Assembly (NCBI GenBank): GCA_014155875.1
Contig: JACEFZ010005090.1
Span: forward strand, 124,001-188,000
DNA: 64,000 bases
Direction: 5' to 3'
Origin: Cepaea nemoralis
Taxonomy: Eukaryota > Mollusca > Gastropoda > Stylommatophora > Helicidae
Each line of letters begins with the position of its first letter. Position 1 is the stretch's first letter. The position numbers were made by a program, and so were the translations under genes. Positions 49,990 to 60,900 of this stretch are shown here, in pieces. The notes below the pieces were generated by a model. That model did no database searches, was not told the origin of the DNA, and worked only from the letters and a program-made list of their open reading frames with translations.

Positions 49990-50645
49990 GTTGCTTAGTT
50001 TTATTCTGTATATTAAGCCTCTAGTTCATCACAGGCTACACCATTGAGGACTAGAAGAATGCAGTCCATAGATTTGGGACTTTCATGAACCCCACACAAT
50101 GCGTGGTTCTGTATCAGATCTGGGACTGTCAAAATCCTTCCTGCAGTTTTGAGAAACTTGCATATGAAGCAAGGTTTTCTCTCATAGCACTGATATTCTG
50201 ATTTATACACAATACGTGGTGGACATTTGAACAGAATTGTCATTCAGTAGGATTCTCGTTTGAAGGACACTTGAGCCAGATTATCATTTAGTAGGAATCA
50301 CACTTTTTGGACATTATAACCCATTTCTCAAGTTAATAGAGCACAACTTTATGGGCATCATTTGAGGGAGGGTGGAATGATGAGTGAGGCCATTCCACTT
50401 TGTGTTTTCTGGTCACTGCATCTGTAGGGACCACTGACTATAAGATTCCCTGCCGGTTTAGTTCAGGCTTATGATGGCCATTAATGCACGGTGTACAAGG
50501 GCACTTGGCAGAAGTCTTGCATTGTTCCATGAAACCAGCACAGACCTCACCGATGCCTGAGCTCAGGTACAGAGCATCCCTTTATCCACAACACAATGGT
50601 CTTAACTTTTCCTTCCGCATGTGACCAAAATCACCACATCATTTT
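49990..50645 (-). repeat. LINE-A-type 3' UTR module, orphan copy
   Basis: Same order as 3300-5340: TTCATCACAGGCTACACC, TAGATTTGGGACTTTCATGA, two or three decayed 45-bp-like units near 50230-50340, GTTCCATGAAACCAGCACAG, AGAGCATCCCTTTATCC. Confidence 0.6.
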
Positions 50646-51080
50646 ACATGTTTAATGTTCACCATTTGCTACAACAAACATTGCAAATTAGATCTGTACA
50701 TAATTTTTTCGATATTTTACTAACTGAAACAACATGACTCCGTGTTAGAATTACATCACCATACAAATGTGTATGTAAGGCTTCCTTACTTTAACATTTC
50801 CTCACTCATTTTTCTACAAAAAAGTTTTCACATCTACACTTTCTAATTGACACAACTATAAATTCTTTATATCTGCTGATAAGAATAACTGTGTTGACAA
50901 TAATATTAGCAAATAAAGGTTTGGTATCTTTCACCTGTCTAGAATTGTTTTTATACTCAGCTACTTGAGAAACTGCCATATGCACATTTCTGGAATAAGC
51001 AATATTCAAGTTTTGTAAGCCCTATGCAATAGCAGTTTCATTTTGACTAGTTATTTTTATGAGATTTTTTATGCTCTAAA
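50646..51080. other. unassigned AT-rich
   Basis: No feature seen. Confidence 0.3.
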
Positions 51081-51280
51081 GTTGCATGTCCTTCGCAGAT
51101 CAACCCCTGGTTGATTTTCTAGTTGATGTTTATGTTCAGTAGTTTGCCATTGCTTTCTGAACTATAAGTCAATGTTCAAGTCCAACTGACCAATGTAGGG
51201 AATAATCCCTCTACACCACCATCAGCTCCGGTATTTTAAGAGTTGTACTGTTATTCTTTCAGCCATGAACACCCCTCTAT
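51080..51280 (-). repeat. SINE1 fragment followed by SINE2 fragment
   Basis: GTTGCATGTCCTTCGCAG and CAGTAGTTTGCCATTGCTTTC (SINE1), then AAGTCAATGTTCAAGTCCAACTG and CATGAACACC (SINE2). Confidence 0.6.
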
Positions 51281-51439
51281 ACACTCTATCAGCAGGTAAT
51301 TATTTTGGTGATTGACCATGGTCTGGGGTGCTCACAATAGCGCAGTCACCTGGAAAAGCTGCAGTTCATTTAAAATGAGTCATTTAAGAATGTGCAAGGA
51401 ACATGCTCATTGAGTGTACGCAGCATATGCTTGCTTTAC

Positions 51440-51580
51440 TGTCTACATATGATATGCACAAAGTGCTCCAGGCAAAGAAGTACCTTAGGGTCACAGTAGA
51501 CAGGGAGCATGATCTGCGTGAGGCTTTTGATGATACAGGTTGAAGAGAGGCAGTTCTTGGATGTCACAGGCTGAAGATAC
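51440..51580 (+). pseudogene. small reverse-transcriptase relic
   Basis: KKYLRVTVDREHDLREAF followed by a shift looks like the post-YADD segment YLGVT.D of a LINE. Confidence 0.35.
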
Positions 51581-51589
51581 GATCAAACA

Positions 51590-51845
51590 TCATCATCATG
51601 TACCATGTCGATGAGCATGGGCGGACATGTTTTTCACCATCTCACACGATCACCAGAGTTGTGGATCAGCTTTGTGTCCTTGTCTCGACCATGCCATTCA
51701 GATATTAATTTCTCTGCTTTCTCCTTGTTCTTTCCCCCTCAATATTGCCAGTTGTCACAAAGTTCTCTAGCTTATTTCTTTTTATAATATGCCCAACAAA
51801 TTTTGTCTGTCTGTATCTAATTTCTCTAATCACTTTGCAGTTTTC
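51590..51845 (-). pseudogene. RTE 3' relic
   Basis: Ends CATCATCATCATGTACCATG; the minus strand keeps LVTTGNIEGE-like and WHGRDKDTKLIHNSGD-like residues of the 29-kb RTE family. Confidence 0.72.
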
Positions 51846-51939
51846 ATTTGTTTCTTATAGGTCTTGCTCATTGGTTTTTTTTTAATGTCCAAGGTATTCT
51901 TTGCATTTTCCTCAGAAACCACATATGATGAAACATATT

Positions 51940-52490
51940 TGTGAAATTGATAAGTTAGTGCAGGGAGAGGAATGGACCAATGTGCCGCCCAACAAGACAG
52001 CCTTACAGTCACGATGGACCGAGGGTGCTGTATACGGACACAGTGTGACAGGAGAATTTGTGCAACAACTGAAAAGTGACAACTCATGCTCAAAGGAAGT
52101 GATAATATACACGGATGGGTCTGTGATGAAAGATAATGGACTGGGTGGAGTTTAATTACAAAGGTTAAGGTACAGACTAGTGGATGACTTCCAGCAAGAG
52201 AATAGGGTTGAAGGCTGTAACTGCAGAGTTGTAATGACCAGAGAGTAGTACAGCCTGACATGATGTGTTTGTAAAGGACATAAACTAAAGAAACGGGTAT
52301 GCTCTGTGTGGAGTGGCGTGCATCGACATGATGACAGTCAAGAGCATATTGTGGATATTAGGCCCAGGGCATGCAGATGTGAGAGAAAATGAGCAGGCTG
52401 ACAGGCGGCGAGCTACTTTATGATAAGACTGATGTGGTTAGGACTCTGGAAATGAGTGGAAAGTGCAGCACAACAGACAGAAGATCAGCA
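51940..52490 (+). pseudogene. LINE-B RNase H relic
   Basis: GEEWTNVPPNKTALQ, VIIYTDGSVMKDNGLGGV and, after shifts, GPGHADVRENEQADRR: the Asp, and the final Asp of RNase H, with stops between. Confidence 0.75.
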
Positions 52491-52569
52491 TCTGGAGGTA
52501 ATCTTGACAGCACTCAGTACGTAGGGGTATATGCCAGGTAGACTTAATCAGGCTGCCATTGTTTTTTTT

Positions 52570-52835
52570 TTTGGCGCTCACTTTGAACTCAAGCGTGGTC
52601 CATACACACTACTTTCAGTAGTGCTGGAATGAATTTTGCTTGTGTATTAGCTTTCCCAATTAACAGTGTCCCTTGCCATCAGGCGAAACCACTCCGACTT
52701 CAGAGGTTCAGAGGAATTAAAGTCCCCAAGTCAAGGACTATAGGTCAACATTTTAGTCCACTTACCACGGCATCAGCACACTGGATGTTTAAGAACAAGT
52801 GTTCTTATCCATTTGGCCATGCTGACCTACTGCTG
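52570..52835 (-). repeat. SINE2 copy
   Basis: CACTTTGAACTCAAGCGTGG, AGTCCCCAAGTCAAGGAC, ACTGGATGTTTAAGAACAAG, TTGGCCATGCTGACC. Confidence 0.82.
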
Positions 52836-52839
52836 CCAC

Positions 52840-53090
52840 TGGTAACACTAGCTATATGGCCATGGGGTTATGAATGCAATTTGTAACCCCACATACCACA
52901 TTCAAACCACAGCTGCGGGCAACTTGGAAGCGACCACCTTGTGTTGGTTTTCAAGCAATGGCATAAGTGCAGGTTATTCAGAAAGCAATGGCAAACTACT
53001 GAACGTAAACTTGCCAAGAAGTCACACACATCCAAAAATGCTGGGGTTGACTATGATGTCCTGTAAAGGCTATGCAACTAACTGAAACCA
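52840..53090 (+). repeat. SINE1 copy
   Basis: Decayed head, then GCGGGCAACTTGGAAGCGAC, AAGCAATGGCAAACTACTGA, GTAAAGGCTATGCAACTAAC. Confidence 0.82.
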
Positions 53091-53129
53091 CAGGTACGAT
53101 CAGCATGGGATCTCTTCTTTGGCTACTGA

Positions 53130-53530
53130 AGAATGAGGTGGGGGACATGTAGGAATGTCCTGAGCGCAATGGCGTTATTTTTGAACTTGTACTCTCACAA
53201 GTTCTTCTTTTGCCCTGTATCCCCCACCTGGGCATAGGCCCTCCACCAACTCATGGCAGGCCATCTGATCTTCTGCAGCTCTGTTCATGTCCTGTATTAT
53301 TCATCCATTTTTAATTCTCCTCTTCATCACGTGTTTTTCAGCCTCCCCTTATTTTGTTCACCCACCATGTGGGTTCCAAACAAAGGAGTATTCAGTAATA
53401 CAAGTGTCAGGTTTTCTCAGTACATGTCCTATCCAGCATCAGCGTCTTTTCCTCCACTCTTGATTTACTGGAATGTGTTTAGTTCTCTCCATTTGTAATT
53501 CTGGCATACCATTTAGTCCCATTATTCTGC
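53130..53530 (-). pseudogene. RTE C-terminal relic
   Basis: Minus: GEQNKGRLKNT, GELKMDE, RWPAMSWWRAYAQVG. Shares the TTTTCTCAGTACATGTCCTA block with 35050-35070. Confidence 0.5.
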
Positions 53531-53579
53531 ACAGACATCGCTTAGTGAATGTTTGAAGTTATTAATAATTCTTTTATTC

Positions 53580-53845
53580 ATTCTCGTAAACTGATTAAAG
53601 AAATTAGACATAGTGCCAATATTTTGGACACGTTATGAGAAGAAATAAATTGGAGAACTTGGTGACAACTGGCATGACTGAGGAGAAAAGAATACAGGAA
53701 AGGCAGAGAAGTAAATATCTGGATGGCTTGGCCATGGGTCATGGTCAAGACCAGAACGCAGAGCTAATCCACGACTCTGGTGATCATGTGAGATGCTGAA
53801 ACATGACCGCCCCAGCTTATCAACATAGCACATGATGATTGATGC
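53580..53845 (+). pseudogene. RTE 3' relic
   Basis: AAACTGATTAAAGAAATTAGAC, MRRNKLENLVTTGM, KYLDGLAMGHGQDQNAELIH, ending GCACATGATGATTGAT. Confidence 0.8.
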
Positions 53846-54440
53846 TCCATGTTTCTGCTCCATGTAGTTGTAGTGATTTCAGATTGGAAGTCAATATTCT
53901 AGGTTTGGTGCCAAGTTGAATTACTTTGGACTTGTACACATATCCTAGTGCTTTGGAAGCTGCTCTTGATCTGTTTCTCATTTTCACATCTCTCTCTCTC
54001 TGTTCCCCCATCTCTGTCTAGACTGCCACTTAAACAGGTGTATGACTCCACTCCTTGAAATTCACCTAAGGTTGGGAGATTATTTGCTTGGCGTAATCTC
54101 TTTATCTGTGTTCCCGATGAATTTTTAGACCTATTTGTTGTGACTTCCCATCAAGTGTGTATAGTTTATCCTGCATTACGTGTGAGAGACGGGTGCAATG
54201 TTGTTGGTGAAGTCCAAATAATCAAGTTTCTTTGCCAGAGCCCATTAAATTCCATTTCCGCCAGTTGTCTTCATAATCCAGTCTATAGTCAGTAAGAATA
54301 ATAATGGTGACAAAAGACATGCCTGTCACACTCCTGTTTTTATTTTCAATGTATCTATTAGTTTTTCCTGATGAACTCTAAATTTCACATCTTCAAATGT
54401 TGCCCTTATTAAGATTTTCTTTGGGGTTCCATAATGCCTT
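53846..54440 (-). pseudogene. LINE-C reverse transcriptase relic
   Basis: Minus: ACLLSPLLFLLTIDWIMK (RT motif), YLDFTNNIAPVSHT where FADD has decayed to FTNN, and KSKVIQLGTKPRILTSN with LHGAETW. Several shifts. Confidence 0.7.
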
Positions 54441-54441
54441 T

Positions 54442-54705
54442 CAGTTTTCTGTCATATAGCGTACTATTACAACTTTCAGTTTTCTGTCATATAGCGTACT
54501 ATTACAACTTTCAGTTTTCTGTCATATAGTATACTATTACAACTTTCAGTTTTCTGTCATATAGCGTACTATTACAACTTTCAGTTTTCTGTCATATAGT
54601 ATACTATTACAACTTTCAGTTTTCTGTCATATAGCGTACTATTACAACTTTCAGTTTTCTGTCATATAGCGTACTATTACAACTTTCACTGTTTTCTGTC
54701 ATCTT
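54442..54705. repeat. 35-bp minisatellite, about eight units
   Basis: Unit CAGTTTTCTGTCATATAGCG then TACTATTACAACTTT. Two units share a GC-to-TA variant (ATAGTATAC). Confidence 0.94.
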
Positions 54706-55145
54706 GTGTATCATGCTGCTATATGGATGCTGATGTTGCACAGTGAGTAATGGGAGGGAACTGGATATGTGATTTTGAAGAACAATGTTTACAGACAGTG
54801 AAGAAAATCAATGCTGAGGTTTTCATCTGAGCTGTAGGTTTGACTTGATCACTTCCTGATTCTTTAATTCTCTGAGCCAGCAACTGTCTACAAAACTTCC
54901 ATACACATCACAGACACTTCCTTCTCTGCAATGAGAAATTCTATCACAATTTGCTGCTTATAATGCAAGTTGCTAACATGCTCCATTTCAACGGTTTAGG
55001 TCAGCCATATTATTTGGCCGGTTGGATTGAAATTGTGTACACATAATCGGCACATGCCATATTTGAAGTGTGCAAAATGCCATGCTTCGATCTTCATTAT
55101 TAGCTAAGAAAAAAACGGTGTGGTGCATTACTTTCTGAACGACCC
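54706..55145. other. unassigned; possible mariner-like end at 55115-55150
   Basis: ATTACTTTCTGAACGACCCT resembles a mariner terminus, but no opposite end was found. Confidence 0.3.
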
Positions 55146-55500
55146 TCAAATGTACACTGTGGTGAACCAAGCAGACCATGATACTCCTAAGGAATTCATA
55201 TGAAGAGTGTGATGAACCAAGCATAACATGATACTACTAGGGAATGCATATGGACAGTGATGAACCAAGCAAAACATGATACTACTAGGGAATTCATATG
55301 GACAGTGTGATGAACCAAGCAGAACATGATATTCCTAGGGAATTAAAATGGACAGTGTGATGAATCAAGCAGAACATGATATTCCTAGGGAATTAAAATG
55401 GACAGTGTGATGAATCAAGCAGAACATGATACTACTAGGGAATTCATTTGGACAGTGTGATGAACCAAGCAAGACATGATACCCCTAGAAAAATCAGAAA
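55146..55500. repeat. about 49-bp minisatellite, seven units
   Basis: Unit GATGAACCAAGCAGAACATG, ATACTACTAGGGAATTCATA, TGGACAGTGT. Confidence 0.92.
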
Positions 55501-55539
55501 GACCCTGGTGCACCAAAGGGGGACTTCCCTAAATGGAAG

Positions 55540-55825
55540 CTAACAGTAGTCGCTTTAAAAAAGTCGACAGGGTCGACTTCATTGCACCAGGTTTTTATCC
55601 CATATGGCTCATTCTCTTTCCGCAGAGCAGAAAGTGCCGCACAAAGCACGAACTCTGTAGCTGCAGTGACGACCCACAGGAGCCTCCAAAAAATTTCACT
55701 TGTAAACCGAAGGACGCGGCCCAGAATCTAACCCACAACCTTCGGAGCACAAGTCAATCCGAAAAATTTCACTCGTAAACCGAAGGGCGCGGCCCGGAAT
55801 CTAACCCACAACCTTCGGCATTTTC
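55540..55825 (-). repeat. SINE6 copy with internal head duplication
   Basis: Similar to 28296-28560: AAGTCGACAGGGTCGACTTC, AAAGCACGAACTCTGTAGCT, GTAAACCGAAGGACGCGGCC. The last 70 bp (GTAAACCGAAGG...CAACCTTCGG) occur twice. Confidence 0.85.
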
Positions 55826-56739
55826 TTTGATAAGTATTGAGTGGCATTTACAACATTTATATTATTTTAAAGTATTTAAAAAACCTAAGCAAATTAGTGC
55901 AACAGAACTAACATTTATCAATGACATGACCATAAAGATTACTCTGAACTGTAGTCAAGATCATCACATACTCATTTATTTCAATAAAATGTGTTACAGA
56001 AATAATCACCAACACCTAAAAAAAAAAATACAAAACTCAACATGTAAGTTTAAGAACAGCAAAAATCATGCAAATATCCTTTATTTTTTTCTTCAGCTAA
56101 GCATTTTAAGTATTATGAAAATCAGTGACTTTGAAATTTAGAGAAGACAATAAAATACACAAATTAAATGCAGCAAATTAAGAGCACAGCTGGCTATATT
56201 TTTAATATTCAAACAAAAATCAGTCACATTACATTGGTGGGTGACAGCAACCCTTAGTGTGTGCTAACACTATCAAAGCATTTTACCAGGAAACAGATAC
56301 CACGATACCACACCCAGCTGTAGAAAATGTACGCTACACTGAGTGCCAACTAAGCCTAAGAATATGTACTTTATTCAACTGACAGAAATGTGCTCACAAG
56401 AGAAACAAAAATCCTGCGGTTTTCTGGCAACTTTATTAGGATTTCAACAAAGTAACAAGTCCTTATTTTAAGTGTCCCATGTTATATTTCAATGAACACT
56501 TCTGAAACCTCACACATAATAAAACAAACTCAAAAATAGCTCACAGACAATAAACAAAAACAATACAAAGAAGCAAATTAAAATCTCTACCAATTTGCTG
56601 GTTGGAGCTTGCACACATGATACAATATACAATCCTCAAAATACATCATTTAGACGTGACCAAGAAAACAGTATGCAAGAGAATGATTGAAGAAAACAAT
56701 AAAATAACTACAGCTAAAAAACAACAGTGACAGGGCAAT

Positions 56740-57075
56740 CTAACAGTAAAGACACTCAAAGCCACAATTCTCTCCTGTGTGGTTCCAATGGGTGGGTCAG
56801 GTGCTTGCCTACTAGCCCAGTGATCAGGCATTCATATGGACATTGAGACAGATTTATTAAATTGACCGGGGCTCCCAGGTTGACCTGCCTAAACTGGGTT
56901 ACCAGGAAATGCCTGGGCAAGTGAAGGTGGCATATATATATTGATCATATCAACCCTGGAGTGCAGATTCGTCTGTAAAAATATGGCTCTAGCACCATGT
57001 CCAAACTATCTGACCAGGTAAATGGGTCCTTTCCATGGGTCTGTGTCCAATGGCATGTATTTGTGGTATGGTTTA
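56740..57075 (+). repeat. SINE3 copy
   Basis: GGGTCAGGTGCTTGCCTACT head, AATTGACCGGGGCTCCCAGG, TTACCAGGAAATGCCTGGGC, AAATGGGTCCTTTCC end. Confidence 0.72.
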
Positions 57076-57284
57076 ATTCCTCAAATAGACTCTACCCATA
57101 GTATCACCACCCTCTACCTTTTATGGTAGGTTTCTCCGCTTACAAGTTGTGCCAGGGCACAGTAGCCTTACAGCCTACTCCTTGCAAGTTCCCAATGCTG
57201 CGGAAATGTTACATACACACATTTTATGTTGGACCCCCTGTTTATTTTTCTGAACTGAGAAGATTAAGTATGCAATATCTCTAG

Positions 57285-57385
57285 CCAGGAGACCAGCAGG
57301 ATGTGTGATAAACACTAACCAGGAGGCCAGCAGGATGTCTGATAAACACTACCCAGGCGGCCAGCAGGATGTGTGATAAACACTA
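57285..57385. repeat. 33-bp repeat, three units
   Basis: Unit CCAGGAGGCCAGCAGGATGT then GTGATAAACACTA. Confidence 0.9.
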
Positions 57386-57671
57386 GCAAACAACATTTTT
57401 AATAAAACACTGCCCAGTCCCATGCCAGGAAAGAACCAGGTCACTTCTGAGCTCGACTCGAGGTCAACACAGAAACCTCTCAGCCACATCACACACAAAC
57501 AATGTAATTAAAACATTCAGAATACAATCAACAAAGTGGTTTTATGAAATGGCCATAAAACAAATTTACCATTTTACACAAATATGATCAGATGAACTAA
57601 ATGGAGGCTGTGATGGCGTGACGTAGTCACTAGCATGGTGTGACAAGTTCAAGTCAGACGCTCAGATGCAA

Positions 57672-57943
57672 TTAATATCTTCGAACTGAGGCTGCAGCCA
57701 TGCCATACCTTCCATTGCTTTGCCTGTTCATGTTGCTTTGCATCATGCCAGAACCTGCCTGAACAGCTGGTTGAGTTACGAACACTGTGCCGGTCCTCAT
57801 GCTGGTTGACATTTGCCCTTGCCGCAAGCCATAGTTTCCACTTGGCTGGGACACTCCGCTGTTCCATCCATCTCCCTCACCCATGTTACCGGTGCCCCAC
57901 CCACCATCAGCATTTGAATAATCATTTGGAACATTCCAAGAAC
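57672..57943 (-). CDS. SAFB-like last coding exon
   Basis: Acceptor TTAACAG. Encodes SWNVPNDYSNADGGWGTG through to NGRYGMAAASVRRY and TAA. Low-complexity G/N/S/Q composition with scattered W and R. The next gene-like sequence downstream is the presumed 3' UTR. Confidence 0.68.
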
Positions 57944-60900
57944 CTGTTAATACACAAGACACATTTAAATATGCAGTGTATGAATGCAAGTACAACCATG
58001 CACACAGCACACCACCCTCCCATTTCCCCAACCATCTTCCTCTTTTCTCTTCTTTCTTTCCCCCTCTTTCCCTTCCTCCCTGTCTGCAGCTTCTTTTCGT
58101 TCAGGGGGATGAGTGACCTTCACTGCTGGCCAATCCTCCGTTATCAGACATTTTAGTGAAGTTGGTGTCAATAATATTTTCTTGCCCAGCTTTTTTTTTA
58201 TGTGCTTGCTCACTTTGAACTCAAGCGTAGTCCATACACACTTCTTGTAGTGCTGGACTGAATTTTACGTGTGGATTGACTTTTCCTATTAACAGTGACC
58301 CTCGCCATCAAGCAAACCCACTCCCGACTCCAGAAATACTTCTAATGTATGTCCCCAAATCAAAGACGATAGGTCAACATTTTAATCCAACTGTCCAGTG
58401 TAGGGGTTGAACCCCTTACCTCAGCATCAGCACACCAGATGTTTAAGAACACGTGCTTTTAACCATTCGGCCATGCTGGCCTGTTGCCCAGCTTTCCACA
58501 TACATCTTTCTTTGTTTCTCTTGCCTGGCTTTTCCAGACACAAGTTAATATCTTAATACCATCTCTTCTGTTGATATGTTCCATAAATTTCAGCTGTCTT
58601 CTCCTTATGTTTTGGCAAGTGATCAAACATTTGCAGATGTGAGTACTCCGGCATCCCCCCCCCCCTTTTCTGTCCATGATATTCTCATTAAAACCACATT
58701 TCCACAGCTTGCAGTTTCTTCACCATATCACCATTTATATATATATATATATATATATATGTTTCTGATCCAATCATTAGAGGACTGATTTAACATTAGT
58801 TAAGTAAATATTCTAGTTTACATGTCTTTTGACTGCCACAAATTTCCTACTGCTATTAATGCTGCTTATGCCTTTTGTTTTTTTCTCCCATCTTTGTCTC
58901 ACCTATCAAACTAGGTGTATGTTTCTGCCTCTTGAAGTGAGGTTTCACCAAGGGAGATCAGATAATCATTTGTGTGATTTACTTTCACAGGTAACAGGTC
59001 AAATGGGTAAGAACGTGTGTTCTTAAACATCCGGTGTGCTGATGCAGAGGTTAGTACAGCCATGCTGACCTACTGATTTACTTTTATTATTGTTTTTCCT
59101 CTATTAATTTTAGACTTAATTGTTGTGACCTCCCAATAAGTGTTACATGTGTTGGAAAGAAATCAATGACGTCCAAAATTATCAAGCTACTCTACAAGAG
59201 TGCACTGAATTCCACTTCTGTTACTAGTTATTATTGTCTTCATAATCTAGTCTATAGTCAGTCAGAATAATAACGGTGATCAAGGGCACTTTTGTTCTTA
59301 TTTCAAATGTATTATTAGTTTTCCCTCATGAAGAACTCTACATTTCATATGTTGCCTTTTTTATGGTGCGGTGCTATTTGTTTTGCTTGTAACAAATAGC
59401 CTGGAGAAGTGAAGGGATATACTCTGCTTGTAACAAATAGCCTGGAGAAGTGAAGGGATATACTTTGCTTGTAACAAATAGCCTGGAGAAGTGAAGGGAT
59501 ATACTCTGCTTGTAACAAATAGCCTGGAGAAGTGAAGGGATATACTCTGCTTGTAACAAATAGCCTGGAGAAGTGAAGGGATATACTCTGCTTGTAACAA
59601 ATAGCCTGGAAGCATGAAGGAATATATTGGGGACTTCAAATGAAAACTTTAAAAGTGTGATAGAAATTACAATAACTATGTCATTGTTTTGTAACCTGTT
59701 AAAATTGTTGTTACGGATGCCTATGGATGCCAAGAGTGTTAAGCACATGACATCACAGTGCAGACAAACACGGTGACATCATAAGGATAGTTTATAGATG
59801 ACTGCCCCTTTTGACATGCACCAAAGAGGAGCAGCTTTCTGTTATCTATTTTTTGATCAGCGAAGGGGTGAAACATATAGAAATTCATTGGCGAATGAAG
59901 GTCCAGCATGGCGATGCATGCCTGTCAATCCAGCAAGTGTATGAGTGAATTAGAAAGTTTCAAAACGGCCTGACTTCTGTGACAGACTGTTCACGACTGG
60001 GTCAACCACACTGAGTAGTGACCCCAGAGTCGATTGCAGCCATTGAAGGCCTGGTACTGGAAAACCTCCAATTGACTGTGAGTGACACTGTCACACATCT
60101 TGACATCAGTCAAGGTTCAGCACACCACACCATCCATGATGTGCTACAGTACCGCAAGTGTCTGCAAGGTGGGTGCCATGGCAGCTTACACCAGAATTGA
60201 AACTACACATTGATGCTTGTCAAGAATCCTTGCAGTGCTGTGAAGCAGAAGGTGATGCTTTCCTATAAGAATCGTTACTGGAGATGAAACCTGGATTCAC
60301 TACCACGAGCAGGAAATGAAGAGAGAGAGCAAGGAATGGTACCATCCCTCATCACCAAAACCAAAGAAGTTTTGCACGCAAGGGAAGGTTACGCTGACTC
60401 TCTTTTGGAATGATAAAGGCATTATTTTAGAGCACTACACGCTAAGAGAGTAAACAGTCATCAGTTAAATGTATACAGATGATCTCAGGAATCATCTTCG
60501 ACCTGCAATCAAATCCAAACGACATGGATGTTTAGTTTAGTCGATGGATCAACATCACGGCACATGGGTGTAACCCATAAGTGCTCCACTCTCCTCCTAA
60601 CTCAAACCTGAGTCTGGAGAAACTCAGCTCAGTGCATGAATTCCGTAGCACCGGTGAGGATCCTGAAATACTTTGGGTAGAAATTTAACTCAAAATTTTG
60701 CCCGGGCAGCGCTGTTAAGCTACTCTTTTTCGATTTCGAACTGCCAAGAAATTTTTTACGTGTGTAACAATACACACGGGCGTCCGATCTCACTACCAGG
60801 GGACATTTTATTACTAGTAGTCCATGTGAAAAAAGCCCGGTCCTCACCGGGGCTTGAACCCGGGACCTCCAGCACTCGAGACGGACACCATACCTCAAGA

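Larger units (their letters stand above)
55830..57671 (-). other. presumed 3' UTR / downstream region of the SAFB-like gene
   Basis: AT-rich, mostly single-copy sequence below the stop codon. It holds a SINE3 copy (about 56740-57070) and a 33-bp triple repeat (57285-57385). Several minus-strand AATAAA hexamers occur, for example near 56368. The true polyadenylation site cannot be fixed by eye. Confidence 0.3.

Noticed and set aside
55115..55150. mariner-like terminal repeat
   Set aside because: Only one end resembles a terminus; no matching inverted end or transposase found nearby.
55827..56141. 104-codon plus-strand frame
   Set aside because: AT-rich, no family features, lies in the presumed 3' UTR of the opposite-strand gene.
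59361..59748. Repetitive minus-strand protein with SLLQAICYKQ repeats
   Set aside because: It is the 41-bp minisatellite read through; 41 is not a multiple of 3, so the frame cycles among all three.
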